Shown here: positions 21,884 to 33,880 of the stretch, piece after piece
Numbering within the stretch: the stretch's first letter is position 1
How the letters are laid out: every line of letters begins with the position of its first letter
From: Takakia lepidozioides
Taxonomy: Eukaryota > Streptophyta > Takakiopsida > Takakiales > Takakiaceae
Reading direction: 5' to 3'
Assembly: GCA_030704615.1 (NCBI GenBank)
Contig: CM060731.1
Span: 29,078,001-29,142,000 of the forward strand
Length of the DNA stretch: 64,000 bases
The notes under the pieces: generated by a model
Told to the model about the DNA's origin: nothing
What the model saw: the letters and a program-made list of their open reading frames with translations, nothing else
Database searches by the model: none
Position numbers and translations under genes: made by a program

Positions 21884-24800
21884 ATGTTCCCCCCAGTGTG
21901 GAGGGGCGCAGTGGGTGAAAAAGCGCGTTGGGTATTTTGCAAATGTAGCAATTCTTCACTTGTAGATCTCGAAGTCTCGTTGCCTTCTGCGAAAGACTGG
22001 TGGGTGAATCATGCTTGGAATTCGACATTGCATAAACATCTGCATTGGGAAAATTTGTGGGCAAGGACTTGGGTGGTTCAAAATGTGGCTTCAAGCAGGA
22101 GAGAGTGCTGCAATGTCAACTTACTAGGCTTTCAAACCTCTGAGGATCTGGGAACTGAAAATCTCTCTAGGTTAGAATTTTCAAGGAAGAGTCTTAGGGT
22201 TACAGAGGATTGGGGTGGAAGAGCTGGCCAATTGAGCACCGGTACTTCTCCTTGCCGTGACTTAGAAGGAAGTGATGCTGCTGTTACAGCTACACACAGC
22301 GTTCCATATCATCAGCTGGCGAGATATAGAATTAGTGGAATTCTTTCAATGGACTCAGGGCCTTTGCAGTTGCTTGGTATACTCGGCCGTACTCAAGGAG
22401 ACCGTTCTGTCAATGTGCTTCGGAATTTTGGATTGAATAAAAAGTATCCTGCAGATCTGCAAGTTTCACAGATAGCACAAACAGGTTCAGCAAGGAGCTT
22501 TCACTTCTCCACTTCCAATTTCGCTCCTATATATCATAGGGAAGAGGGGGAGAAGCCTCCAAGGCTGCTGGTGGTGCAACCCAGGATACACCCACGCGCA
22601 ATGTTGAAAGCAAAGCTGCTGGAGGCGATGCGCCTTGCAGATTCCCTGCAGGGTCTTAGAGGGGCTGGGAAGGTCGCGTCAGCGAAGCAGGCGTCACCCT
22701 TTGTCTTAGTGCAGAGTCCTCGGTCTCCGTCATCTAGCAAGCGACTACGTGCAGGTGTTTGTTTTTGAGAGGCAGAGGGATGGTGAATTCAGATTGTGCA
22801 AGCTGCTTCTTGTCAGTCTCTTAATCGATGTTTCGAATGATGTTGGGTCTGTGAGGGAGCAGAGAGAGAGAACTTGAAGAACTAGATAGATGTTTGAGCA
22901 ATGAACTACACTACTAGAAAATAGAAACGTTTCAACATGTCGGGCTACGTATTTGAGCCATTGGTAGGGAAATTTTATTCCTTCACTCTGAATCTGGTAA
23001 ATAAAAGATTGTTGGAAGGAGGAGGAATTCTATGAATGCATACTTTTATACCTCTTAGTCTGTAACAAGTTGTTTGGATGGATGCAGGTGCATATTTTGG
23101 ACCAGGGACCATAGACATTGTGCGAGCACATGTGGATGCTGCTGCTGAGAGGGTGAGCCAACCTTCCTCTATCAGTGGTCATACCACTTCTTTGCTGTGT
23201 GTGGAGGTTATGTGACTAGCTTTTACTATCTCTTTATGTGTCTCTTGCCTTTCACTCTTCTTCAGTTCTTTCACCATTCTATAGCTAACCTTCAGCCCAG
23301 TTCGATTAGCTCAATATCTATCTGGAGTTGGTCTTTAAGACGTTCGATGGTGTTTGCTCCTACAGCACCACCACACTATCCTCAACTTTGTCTTTTGACA
23401 GTGTTAAGTGGTTATAAACAGTTCTTTCACATGCTTTACTCCTACCGAACATTGAAACTGAAATTAAACTTTGAACCTCATTAGCCTGAAAAAAGTTTTC
23501 TCTGTGTTTAGCAGGCTCCGCTGGATGCAGTCTTTGTAAATGCGAACCTGTCTGGTGTTCAACAACGCAATCTTGAGGCAAGCTCTCTCTCCTTCCAGGC
23601 ATGATTGCAGCTGGTTTTACATGAATGGACTTCAGCGACTCATTCTGTGCACTTTACATTCATTGATGCATTCTCAGGTCATGGGCTGCGGAAGTGCCAG
23701 AAATAGAATGTACTTCCCATGGATGTCAATTTCATGTGCAGTGGCAATTAGTTACTCCAAAGATTGCACACAATATTTCATGGGGCTCCATAATCTGATG
23801 TTGCATCACCATCTTGCATATCATCTGGCCCTAGTTGAGAGGATGGATGCAGAGAGAGAGAAAGGGGAAAGGACCAGAAGCTATTCAATACGCCACATTA
23901 TTTCTATAGCATACACAAGAGAGAGTAAGTGTCTTCATTGGACCACAACTACAGAGGATTGTGTATGAAGAACGTGATGGCCCTGTAGGGTTTTTTGTGG
24001 ATTTACAGGCGGCCTGGGACCGGCCCGTGCTTGACCGAGTGGGACTCATCATTGAGATCTTTGGTGCACATGCTCAAACCAAAGAGGCCAAGCTCCAGGT
24101 TGGTAGTCATATCACCTCTTGACCTAATACAGGATCTGTTTGATTTCATGTACTAGATAATGCTGTCACAAAGTATCTGTCAGAGAGCCTTTTGCAGTTT
24201 AGTGAGCAAAAAGTGAAGCACCACAGCAAGTGAAATCTTTGTTCAGTATGATCGGGTTTCGTGTAGCATAATCTTATGTCTATCTTTGTCTTTTCTCCCT
24301 GTGCATACTTTGTCTGCGAGTGTGTGTGTGACTTACTGTATCTGAACTATAGGATTGTGGGCCACAGGTGTCCAAAGACACTGTTGGCTGTAACTGTGTA
24401 AGTGGTGCTGCACCCAGCAGCATGTAGTGTTTGAGGCAGTAGATGGTAATGACTTTGAAGTGGATAAAGAGGCAATTTGTAGTATTTCACCCTCAATCCG
24501 TCATTCCCATGCAATCCCTGTTTTGCAGGAGGGAGGGAAAGAAATTCTCATGTATCTTAACAGTACCTTGTGATAGCATGCAGGTTGAGTTGGCTGCATT
24601 GAACTATAAAAAGACACGACTGGTCCGCATGCGAGGCAAAGGAGGAGCACGGCTTGGCTTTGGTATGGGCGGGGAAGCGGAGGTGGTCAGCGCTCGGGGG
24701 TAGATTTATCTCCTCTTGTGCACCTATTTTTTTGGTTATATGCATGGTTAGTCAATCCTGGAATTACCCACTTTGACTCTGGTCGGATCTTCGAGTGTAA

Positions 24801-27800
24801 GTGCCTTGCGACGTTAGGGGCTTCACACATGTTGTCTTGAAAATAGAATCCTGTACTCTCACAGGGATTTAATTACGTGGCAGCGGCTCATTTTATTGCA
24901 AGATCAAGTCTCTTAGCTCACCAACTCATTGAAAGAAGCTCTCTCAGTATTTTTTATCCCACTGTCTGTTGTTGCACACCATGTGGGCAACAATGCTGGT
25001 TCTCTTACTTCCATTTTGAAGCTTAATGCACCGTGTGAGCACTGTGTTTATCTGTCCTGTGTTTGTCTGACGAATGTGAGCAATGCTGCAGGCGAGCTAG
25101 TGGGGCCATTGGTGGGGCTGGAGAGACAGAACTTCAGTTACAACGGCGTCGGTCAGCAACTTATCCTCCTGTTTCTTGCTTTCTAAATACCATCCTTGCT
25201 TGTACTGTTTTTCTTTCTTGACCCTTAGACAATCCCTTGAGCAGTAGTTGCTTTTGGGCTGTTTTTTGGCTCTGGTTTTGATTCTGTTTTTTCCATTTTG
25301 TACCATAAGCTCTTTGAGCTTTCATTTCATTTCTTAAATTCTCCATAGGCACACCGGGCGTTTGTAGGGGAAGGATGCGAATGTCACTTTAGTTAACCAG
25401 TGTGTGGTCCTGAAGAGGTAATGTCAGGCAAAACCGGCAAAAAAGACATAAGTTTATGTCAAACACCTGTACTCTTGCGTCACGGGTTGATGAAGCAGTT
25501 GGACTCTTGCATTAAAACATCAAGAGCAACCATAATTCTTTTCTTGGGTCAGCTCTCTGGCAACATAAGGTGATTGCTGTTGAAGTTCAGAATACTTCAA
25601 ATGTGGCTACACCATGTAGATGCAAAGGGATTGCATTTCCATCACCTGGATAATCAGGGTTGAAGAAGTGACTGTATTCGTCGGAGCTGGACAGAATTGG
25701 AGAGAGGAGAAACCGGTTAAAGGAGTTACTTTTAGAAGTGCGACGAACCAGGTCCTTGCATCGAGCTGCGCGGCAAAGGATTGCAAAGGCTGGAGGTCCT
25801 GGTCTTGGTCTCCCCGTGATAGCGGTTGTCGGATACACCAATGCGGTATGCTGGTTCCTTTTTGTCTTATCAAGCAATAGTGTCCGTACTGGCACCCGAA
25901 CTGGTTCATTGTCAGGGTCTTGCAAATCTTGGGGTGTGGGGCTCTTACTCTGTAAATCTTATAGTTGACAAGAGGGAACAGACACTACCTTTGCGAGGGG
26001 ACTTACCTTGATATAAACAATTATTTTTCGGGCTTTCCAGATATCCTCTAGATAGCCCTTTCACACAAGCATCAATCTGCTGTGTGAGCTTCCCAGCAAT
26101 TAGACTCCGGTGTAGATCATTACATTGAATGTGATTGAAGCAATTGCTAACATGTTCACAAGAGGCAGGAAGCTGCACTGTGAAGACATTCTTTTGCACA
26201 ATCTCTCTCTCTCTCATGCTCCAAAACAGCTAATGTGGCTGTTTGGGGTGAGTTTGGCATCCCTCCCTTAAGCTCCCGACGAGATGAATTCAAGGTCAGA
26301 TGGTGGGGTGAGCTGCAACGTAGGACTAATATCAGATATCTTAAGTTAATCGACTCCATATCTTGGAAGCAGGATCACCCTGTCAAACAGGCTAATCCCT
26401 GGCGGAAGAGGGTAGAAGAGATTCTCAAGGATCTGAATCTCAGTCCTCAAGTCTTGACCCTACTGGATAAATCTGATCTAGAGGCTGTAGTGTCCAAAGC
26501 CATGTCTGTTGCGAGGAAATTTTCTGATGAAAATGAAGTTCGGCAGAAAACTTCCCTGAGCTTGTTTCCAGTCTGAGACATGGGGGAGGCCATCATGGAC
26601 GACCTTAAGGGTTTACCCACTCTTGGCACTAGACTGAAATTTAAACTCAGGGCTACCTTTGAACAGCAAACAGAAGCAGAGAGGAAAGGGGAGTTTGTAA
26701 TGCCCGTTGTGTGGGCAACCTGAAGACAATTTCCGCTTTCTGATTCATTGTCCTGGGTATTCTCACCAGAGTGACAGCATCTTCAAATCCATCAAGGGAA
26801 TTGTCCCTGTACCTCTGTTTGCCAACTTTGAAAATCTCGAGGCTGAGCCAAAACTCTTGGATAACTAGACTTTTGGGGTCTAGTTATTGGGCAAATCACA
26901 GACAGCAGATTGATGTTTGTGTGAAGGGATTTCTAGAGGATATCTGGAGAACTCGGATCAATTGTGTGTTCCATGGAAAGTCTTACTACCGGCGTCAGCC
27001 CCCCCCAAAGGTAGTTTCTGCCTTTGTGTTCCGCTCAAACTGGGCGTGGGATCAATGGCCACAAGGCTACGGCAAACAACATCTTATGAGTACATTCTCT
27101 TTTCACCCATCAGGAAAATTGTTCCTACACCTCTGTTCACCAACTTCGAAAATCTCGAGGCTGAGCCTAAAGTTCTGTCGTGAGTAAAAGAGTAGATCAG
27201 CAGTTTTGCAGGGGCTAAATCCTTCTGATGGTCACTAAAACTTTCATCTGTCCAACTATGCTGCTATGGGAAGCCATGTAGCTATGAATTCAGACATGAC
27301 TGTTTTTATTACATGGGTCCGTGTATGACATTGCCATTTTGGGGGCTGGGAACTGTCTAGGGAAAGTCGTCAATGGTGGCTGCGCTTTCACAGAGCAATC
27401 TTTACGTTGATGATAGGTAAGAAGATTGTGAAAGCTTGCTACTTGCGGCCAGAATCTTGCTATTGTCTCAAGGAGGAGTGAATTGTACTTCAACAGGGCA
27501 GTTTTTAATCATCTGTTTTCTATTTATTGTCTTATGGTTCTACTTAGGGAAATTTGAAAATAGGTTCTACTCAGAGATATCAATCCATTTAGTAGTTGGT
27601 GACTTCAGGCAGGAGCTAAGAATTTGCTGTAAGGAAGGTGTGTCTCTGCAATTGGACATGTGTAAATAATTTATAGCTCCTCCTGTTCCATAGTGCTCTG
27701 CTCTTTCTAGCCTCTGACTAAGAAGAGCATATCGCTGCTACCGGCAGCTGATTTGAAACTGTCGTATGCTCTCCCAGTCAATGGACATTGGTCAAGGTTC

Positions 27801-30800
27801 CTGAAATCTATTACATTTGCCAATCTCCTTGCGTATCTACCTCTTTTCTCCCTCTCTGCTGACAACTCATGGAATGTCAATCAAATGGACTGCAGGCTGT
27901 TTGCAACCCTTGATTCTCGTGCACGCAGCGTGGTGCTTCCTTCCGGGTAAACATATTTCTGGTTGTTCCGGGGGTTCTTGTTTGTGACCCAGCACTTGTA
28001 GTGGTATGGTGTCCACAATGTTGTGTCCCCCAAAGGATCTCTGTTCTTCCTTTCTTTCTCTCTCACACATCTTCAAGTGGGGGTGCTTAAGGAGTGTATG
28101 TCAGCATGCTCCAAAACAGCCAATGTGGCTGTTCGGGGTGAGTTTGGCATTCCATCCTTAAGCTCCCGACGAGATGAATTCAAGGTCAGATGGTGGGTCA
28201 GCTGCAACATATGCCCAACACCAGATATCCTAAGTTAATCGACTCTATATCTTGGAAACAGGACTGCCCTGTCAAACAGGCTAAGTCCTGGCAGAAGAGA
28301 GTAGAAGAGATTCTCAAGGACCTGGACCTGGATCCGCAAGTCTTGACCCTGCTGGATAAATCTGACTTAGAGGCTGTAGTGTCCAAAGCCATGTCTGTTG
28401 CCATGAGATTGTCTGATGAAAATGAAGTTAGGCAGAAAACTTCCCTGAACTTGTTTCCAGTCAGTGACATGGGGGAGGACATCTTGGATTTGACCTCAAG
28501 GGTCTACCCACTCTCGGCACTAGACTGAAATTTAAACTCAGGGCAGGAAGCCTACCTTTGAACAGCAAACAGAAGCAGAGAGGAAAGGGAGAGTGCAATT
28601 GCCCGTTGTGTGGGCAATCTGAAGACAGTATTCATTTTCTGATACACTGTCCGGGGTTCTCTCACCAAAGAGACGCTCTCTTCAACTCTATCAAGGGAAT
28701 TGTGCCTGTACCCCTGTTTACCAACTTTGAAAGTCTCGAGGCTGAGCCAAAAGCCCAGGCCCTCCTGAGGCCTAGTTTTTGGGCAAATCACACACAGCAG
28801 ATTGATGCTTGTGTGAAGGGATTTCTAGAGGATATCTGGAAAACCCGGATTAATTCTTTATATGAAGGTAAGTCTTACTACCAACGTCAGCCCCTGACAG
28901 AGGTAGGTTCTGTTCCTTTTGTTCCCGCTCAAACTGGGCGCGGGGTCAATGGCCACAAGGCTACGGCAAACAACGTCTTATGAGTACAATCTCTCACACA
29001 GCCACAAACAGATGCAGAGAGGAAAGGGAGATTGTCAATGCCAGATGTGCGGGCAGCCTGAAGACAAAATCCATTTTCTGATACAATGTCCAGGGTATTC
29101 TCATCAGAGAGTGACCCTCTTACATAGTCGCTGTACCTCTGTACAACAACTTTCAAAATCTCAAGGCTGAGCCTAAAGCCCTGGCCCTGTTGGGGTGTAA
29201 TTGCTGGGCAGCTCACACACAGCAGATTGTGTGAGGGGCTTTCGAGAGGAAATCTGGAAAGCCTGAACTAATTGTTTATATTAAGGTAAGTTCCACTACT
29301 GGGGTGAGCAACTCACAAAGGAAGTATCCTGTCCCTCTTGTTCTGCCCAAACTGGTTGCAGTGTCTATGGCCACAAGGCTACAACACACAACATGTTATG
29401 AGTACATTGTCCCACACGCAGACGCAATATATGCACATATGCCTCTGCTTTCTGTGCACTTGCAAATAATGTTTTTTGATCTAGGTGGTGACTGCTTCCC
29501 AGACATCTTAGCTAATGCGAAGACCTAGAATTCATTTTACTAGCAATCTCAATATCAGGTTGGGATGGGTGAAGGCTTCTGACACATCCAAATTTAATTT
29601 CTCGCTGAATCGCTTGATATGGTATTTTGAGATTAAAGCTATTAAAAGTGTGTGACAGTGGTATTGTTGACATGCAGGCAAAGAGTGTTGCTAAGTGACA
29701 CTGTTGGTTTCATCTCCGACCTGCCAATTCAAGTAAGGGCCAAGTGGGGCAGTGTCTGTTGTTTGACTTCCCTTTGACCTGTCTGAGAAGTTTCTTTGGT
29801 GTGCTGTGCACACCCACGAGAGGTTTATGTCACATATGCAAGACTTGGTGCATTTTTTTGATGAGTCTCAAACGCTTTACTCAGGATACATTGGCTACAA
29901 ATGAATACACCTTCATGTCTGTGTTTATGCATGTATAGGTGTGCCTCTGTACATGGAGAATAAATGTGATGGATGGGTCCGTCATGTGTTGCTTGCCAGT
30001 TGGTTGAGGCATTCCAAGCCACATTGGAAGAGGTGGTCGAGGCTGACTTTTTGCTGGTGAGCCTCCTTTGCTATTCCTGTGAAGTGAGATGCACCTTTGT
30101 GCCAATGTATCCGGATACAACGCTCGCAGCTGGTCCTTTTTGTCATTGCACTTGTTTATGAAATCACGGGTACAAAAGGTTCCCAGGTAATAAGTTCAGC
30201 TAGCTGTGAGTCAATGTTGAGGTTGAGTGACGTGCAGGGTTCACTCAAGTCGAATGAGGTTGTGTGCGAAGGACTGATGTGTTACTATATTGAGTGGTCA
30301 CTATGGGTGTGATTTCTGTTCTGTTTGTGGGAGTAGTATTTTTGTTTTGTGTTGGTGTTTATTGTCATTGGTAACCAATTTGACACCCAGCTTTGTGGGG
30401 GCTTGGCAGCATGTGATTGACAGCAGCGCCCCAAATGCAGATGAGCAGCGAGAGGCAGTGTTACAAGTGCTACGGGAAATCGGTGTTCCACAGGCCAAAC
30501 TCGAAACCTGCATGGTGGAAGCTTGGAACAAGGTTCTTCATAGTGACGCTCTGTGTGTGGTTGGTGAGAGGAGAAATTTGAGAGAGGCTTGTGAAACCTG
30601 ATAATTACGTGTGATTACTCCGTAACCTTACATTGAGGATAACTGCTGGCTTCAGTCCTGCAAATACGTGGGGTTGTTGACCTCTGCATGTGGACGTTCC
30701 ACATTGTTTTCGACACATCAAGTGGAGAACAAAGGTCTGATCTAGAAAAGGAAAGCAAGGGCTTCTGATGCAAGGGGGACACAAGGTGAAAATTTACTCT

Positions 30801-31203
30801 GGTATTGGCTGAATTGCAGGTTGATCTGGTACAGAATGCATCAGGGACAACGGACCACAGTAGTCCTCTTGCAGTCGAAGGACCAATTCAGTTCTCCTCT
30901 TTTCCCATTTTTGAAGGAGAGGAGTCGGAAGATGAATCAGCCACTGTAGATGATAATGTCATTCCTAATGAGAATGTCAAGATTATAGCTATTGGTGGCA
31001 GTCCAGTGCAAACAGAGATGGAGTGCAAAGAGCAAAGGGTAATACAGGGGTTTGGGTGGTCAAATGGAGGGGTCGCACGAGTGAGCACCTCAGCTGCCAA
31101 AGGAATTGGACTGGACGCCTTGTTAGAATTGCTTGACAGAAAGCTGTCTGGAGAATCCAATCCAGACTTTGTGGCACCCAGGGGGTCCAAAGGATTATTT
31201 TGA
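21884..31203 (+). CDS. HflX: HflX-family GTPase, 13 exons, probably organellar
   Basis: HflX GTPases bind the ribosome and act in recovery of stalled or stressed ribosomes. Exons: 21884-22754, 23088-23152, 23515-23577, 24009-24098, 24584-24699, 25092-25151, 25695-25845, 27361-27416, 27896-27946, 29678-29732, 30000-30056, 30410-30532, 30820-31203. Together they encode 713 residues in continuous phase. The HflX N-domain starts near PPRLLVVQPR in exon 1, with AYFGPGTIDIV, GVQQRNLE, DRVGLIIEIF and the glycine loop GGAGETELQLQRRR (about 409-423). GTPase motifs are G1 GYTNAGKSS (468-476, split by intron 7), G2 T495, G3 DTVG (515-518), G4 NKVD (585-588, split by intron 12) and G5 SAAKG (677-681). 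The first 230 residues are not conserved and probably include a transit peptide. The start is the first ATG after an in-frame TAG at 21,821. All introns are GT-AG except intron 3 (GC-AG). Introns 7 and 9 carry LINE debris. Confidence 0.9.
26215..27186 (+). mobile_element. LINE C-terminal fragment in HflX intron 7
   Basis: The translated sequence has EFGIPPLSSRRDEFKVRWWG and KQTSLSLFPV-type text, then a damaged cysteine-rich segment and ANHRQQIDVCVKGFLEDIW. It is the region downstream of reverse transcriptase in a non-LTR element, in the same orientation as the host gene. A partial repeat of its end (VPTPLFTNFENLEAEP) follows at 27,115-27,180. Stops and frameshifts show it is dead. It accounts for most of the 1.5-kb intron. 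Confidence 0.7.
28100..29425 (+). mobile_element. LINE C-terminal fragments in HflX intron 9
   Basis: A second copy of the intron-7 element runs from 28,100 to about 28,985. It is better preserved: TANVAVRGEFGIPSLSSRRD, VEEILKDLDLDPQVLTLLDK, and the zinc-ribbon-like CPLCGQSEDSIHFLIHCPGF. Shorter repeats of the C-terminal part follow at 28,985-29,290 (MCGQPEDKIHFLIQCPGY) and 29,340-29,425. The CxxC-x(7)-H-x(4)-C pattern is characteristic of the end of many LINE ORF2 proteins. All copies are on the plus strand and none has an intact ORF. Confidence 0.75.
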
Positions 31204-33480
31204 TCAGTTACTCACCACAGCAAAAAATAAAAAGTGACATATCCATTGTCATGATATGAATCAACCTATTTCTTGTCTCCTCCAGGACTACCTTTCCACT
31301 CAGGTTACAGTATGGCAACTCATGATCCGTCCGCAAACCAACTCTTAGACAAACTGTCAGATCCCAAAGATAGATTGTCTAAGAGCTTTGCATCCAAATT
31401 CCTCTGTTTTTTTTTCTCCTCAGACCTTGGTTCACTACTGATGGTGTTGGTAGCCTGTGTGATGGCTTCTCCTTGAGACCTACTACTTTCACTCATAGTA
31501 ATTGATTGAAACCCATAAAATTATACTACTATATGTAATCTTCTAAGATTTTATCCTCTTTCATCATGGTCATGTTTTCATCCATTTGTGAGGCCACCTT
31601 CTTCATCACTTGTAGTGCAGTGGTATCTTAGGTTAGAGGTGTTACTTGGTGAAGGGGTAAACTACTTTTTGGTATGTGGGAACTGAGGTTAATGAGATCA
31701 ATCTCCGCCACTGAATCTAGGTTCAAAAAATCTTAGAGTCCAGCCCATGAAGAAGAACTTTGGCAGTGGGGCCCATCAGTGCAGTGCACATGCTCTATAT
31801 CCTCTGTATCCACCAAGGTTTAGAGAGTGGATAGGAGGTCTACGGAGACTTCTGGGAGATCTCTAGGCTCCCTATACACTCCAGACGTATCTTCCAGGAA
31901 CCAGCAGAACATGAGACTAGACTAACTTGTTTTGTTGCAGTTGTCCAAGGCCTCACGGGCAAAGCTTGAGGGAAGGAAAACATCACCGAAAAATGGGTCC
32001 GGTCGCTCTCTTAGAGCATCACCAACCTTGAGCCTGAAAAACTCCCTGCAACACCAAAGATAGTGTCGTCGATTCAGTGCCTGCTGGGTTCTGTGGCGCG
32101 GCAGCCCGACTCGTGCACACCCTTGTCCCTGACTCGCCCACGCTATCCCCGCGCACCTCGCCTCCCATTGCCGGAAGGGGCGAGATATCTGCCAAGATGC
32201 TGACAGGCACACGCTTGGTCACGTTGACTTGGATTCAGGGATGTATTCTGTGCTCAGAATAGAGCGCATGGGTGGCGACCCCCACCATACCCTCCCGTTC
32301 CGTTGGCGTGCTGTTCAGTGTAGGGTGGGGATGCTCTCAGAAACTCACCCAAGCTCCGCACAAATCTTTTGCTTTGTATTCGGGCATGACTTTTCTAGAT
32401 CATGTCTAACCCACCACACTCTTAACTGCTAGGTTCCATGGGCACTCCCACTGGCCCCTACATGAATCCGCCAATGTTTTAAGAGGCCCTGCTGGTTTAG
32501 ATGGAATATTCTCTAAGGGGCGCCCCCAACAAATCGCACCTTGTTAAAGGCTGCGAAAAAGCCGACCCTTCACAAGGGGCAATCCATGTAGGGGGGGCGG
32601 GCTGCACCCTTACAATAAAGAGGGAATTTTTTTTTGACATTTTCATTCAAAACTTATATTGATTATTCGTTACTCAGAGGTTGGGTAGCGCATGACATGC
32701 TCAGGTATCGAATATTAAGGATATTCCCTAGATGTTTTAGAGTATTCTCCAGCGAAACTAAAAACTTTGCGAAACTTTTTTTAACTGCTCACATATGCCC
32801 TTGCAGCATCACCTATACACGATAAACATGTTAGCCTATAGGCGTGGGTTTCCTCATGTTATGTGAACCGGATACCCCAGAAAACCCCAAAAAAAACAAA
32901 AATCGTGGTTTTCAGTCTGGTCAGCAGCTTAAGCCCTAGAAAAGTTATTTTCGCACTGAGAAAATAAATATGAAGGTACTCATATGCACTGTGTCCGTTA
33001 ACATGTAATTCCTATGACCGCGGTTTGAAAACATTTAACCCCTATGACCGCGGGTTGTGCTCACGCTGTGCTCACTCGATACCAACCCCCCTTACTCACA
33101 TGGCAATTGGTGCCATGAATTTAACAGCAGTGTATGGAATGGTCTCCATGGAACCACCCTCATGGTTTTATGGACGGACGATCCTCTATTGGGGGAGTGC
33201 GCGGGAAAGTGGCCTCCTCATGTGTGTTTATTCTTTTTTTGTTGTGATTTGTACTCCAAGAGCATGGACATGTTGGGGTGTGAATAGCTTATGCAACTTC
33301 AGAGAGCACAATAGAATGTGCTACATATTCCCAAGATGTTCTTTGAAAATTTCATAGCAAAATGAAATTCTCCCGATGTTAGAGATTTTGCAGAACAGCA
33401 ACCAGCAGGGTGAGCATAATCACAAAGATGCAACAGTGTTCCCAATATTTGCTCAACTGAGCATAGAGGAACTGCGTATA
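31204..33480. other. Unassigned sequence 3' of HflX
   Basis: No gene is supported. A splice-acceptor-like 'tttgttgcag' at 31,931-31,940 is followed by about 40 open plus-strand codons, and the minus strand is open from 32,212 to 31,922, but neither is recognisable. A short direct repeat 'ctatgaccgcgg' occurs near 33,011 and 33,041. Confidence 0.35.
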
Positions 33481-33483
33481 CAT

Positions 33484-33650
33484 ATATATATGACGCCTCC
33501 CCAAGGAAGCATAAATTATGGTGTCTCGTGATCCCGAAGGGCTACTGCCAGCAAGAAGGTGGACACCTTTGTTACACCAATTGGTGGATTGAACGGAAGT
33601 GGTGGTATGAGCCCATTACCACTAGGTTACATCGTGGAACTACAAGATTA
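33484..33650 (-). repeat. tRNA-derived SINE, family A (copy 1)
   Basis: The minus strand carries TGTAACCTAGTGGTAATGGG (A box) and CGTTCAATCCACC (B box), then a body ending 'cttccttggggaggcgtcat' and a short (AT)n tail. It matches the plus-strand copy at 45,653-45,835 almost end to end, which defines the element limits. Confidence 0.75.
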
Positions 33651-33689
33651 AGGAGCTTCCAGGGTGAGTTTTTCGCCTGCTACTCTCGC

Positions 33690-33880
33690 ACTTGAGCAGG
33701 TAGCCCAGTGGTTGGGTGTTTGTGCCTTGCCTCTACATAACCTGGGTGATCCTGGGTTCAATCCTTCAACCTGTGCCTTTAGACCGTCCATTGTCGATGG
33801 CCTGTGTGTTGAGCAGTAGGCTCTGTAAATTCACTGGACGTTAAAGAATCTTAATCTTTATCTTATCTTTATCTTGGATA
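33690..33880 (+). repeat. tRNA-derived SINE, second family
   Basis: TAGCCCAGTGGTTGG (33,701) is a good A box and GGGTTCAATCC (33,754-33,764) a perfect B box. A short body ends in a (TTATCT)n tail near 33,850-33,875. The tRNA-like head without a closable acceptor stem, plus the tail, identify a SINE and not a tRNA gene. Confidence 0.7.

Noticed and set aside
31922-32222. Overlapping minus-strand ORFs as a gene
   Set aside because: No conserved motif, and two frames are open together over a GC-rich patch, as expected by chance.
33701-33775. Possible tRNA gene (good A and B boxes)
   Set aside because: No acceptor or anticodon stem pairs properly, and the sequence continues into a SINE body and (TTATCT)n tail.
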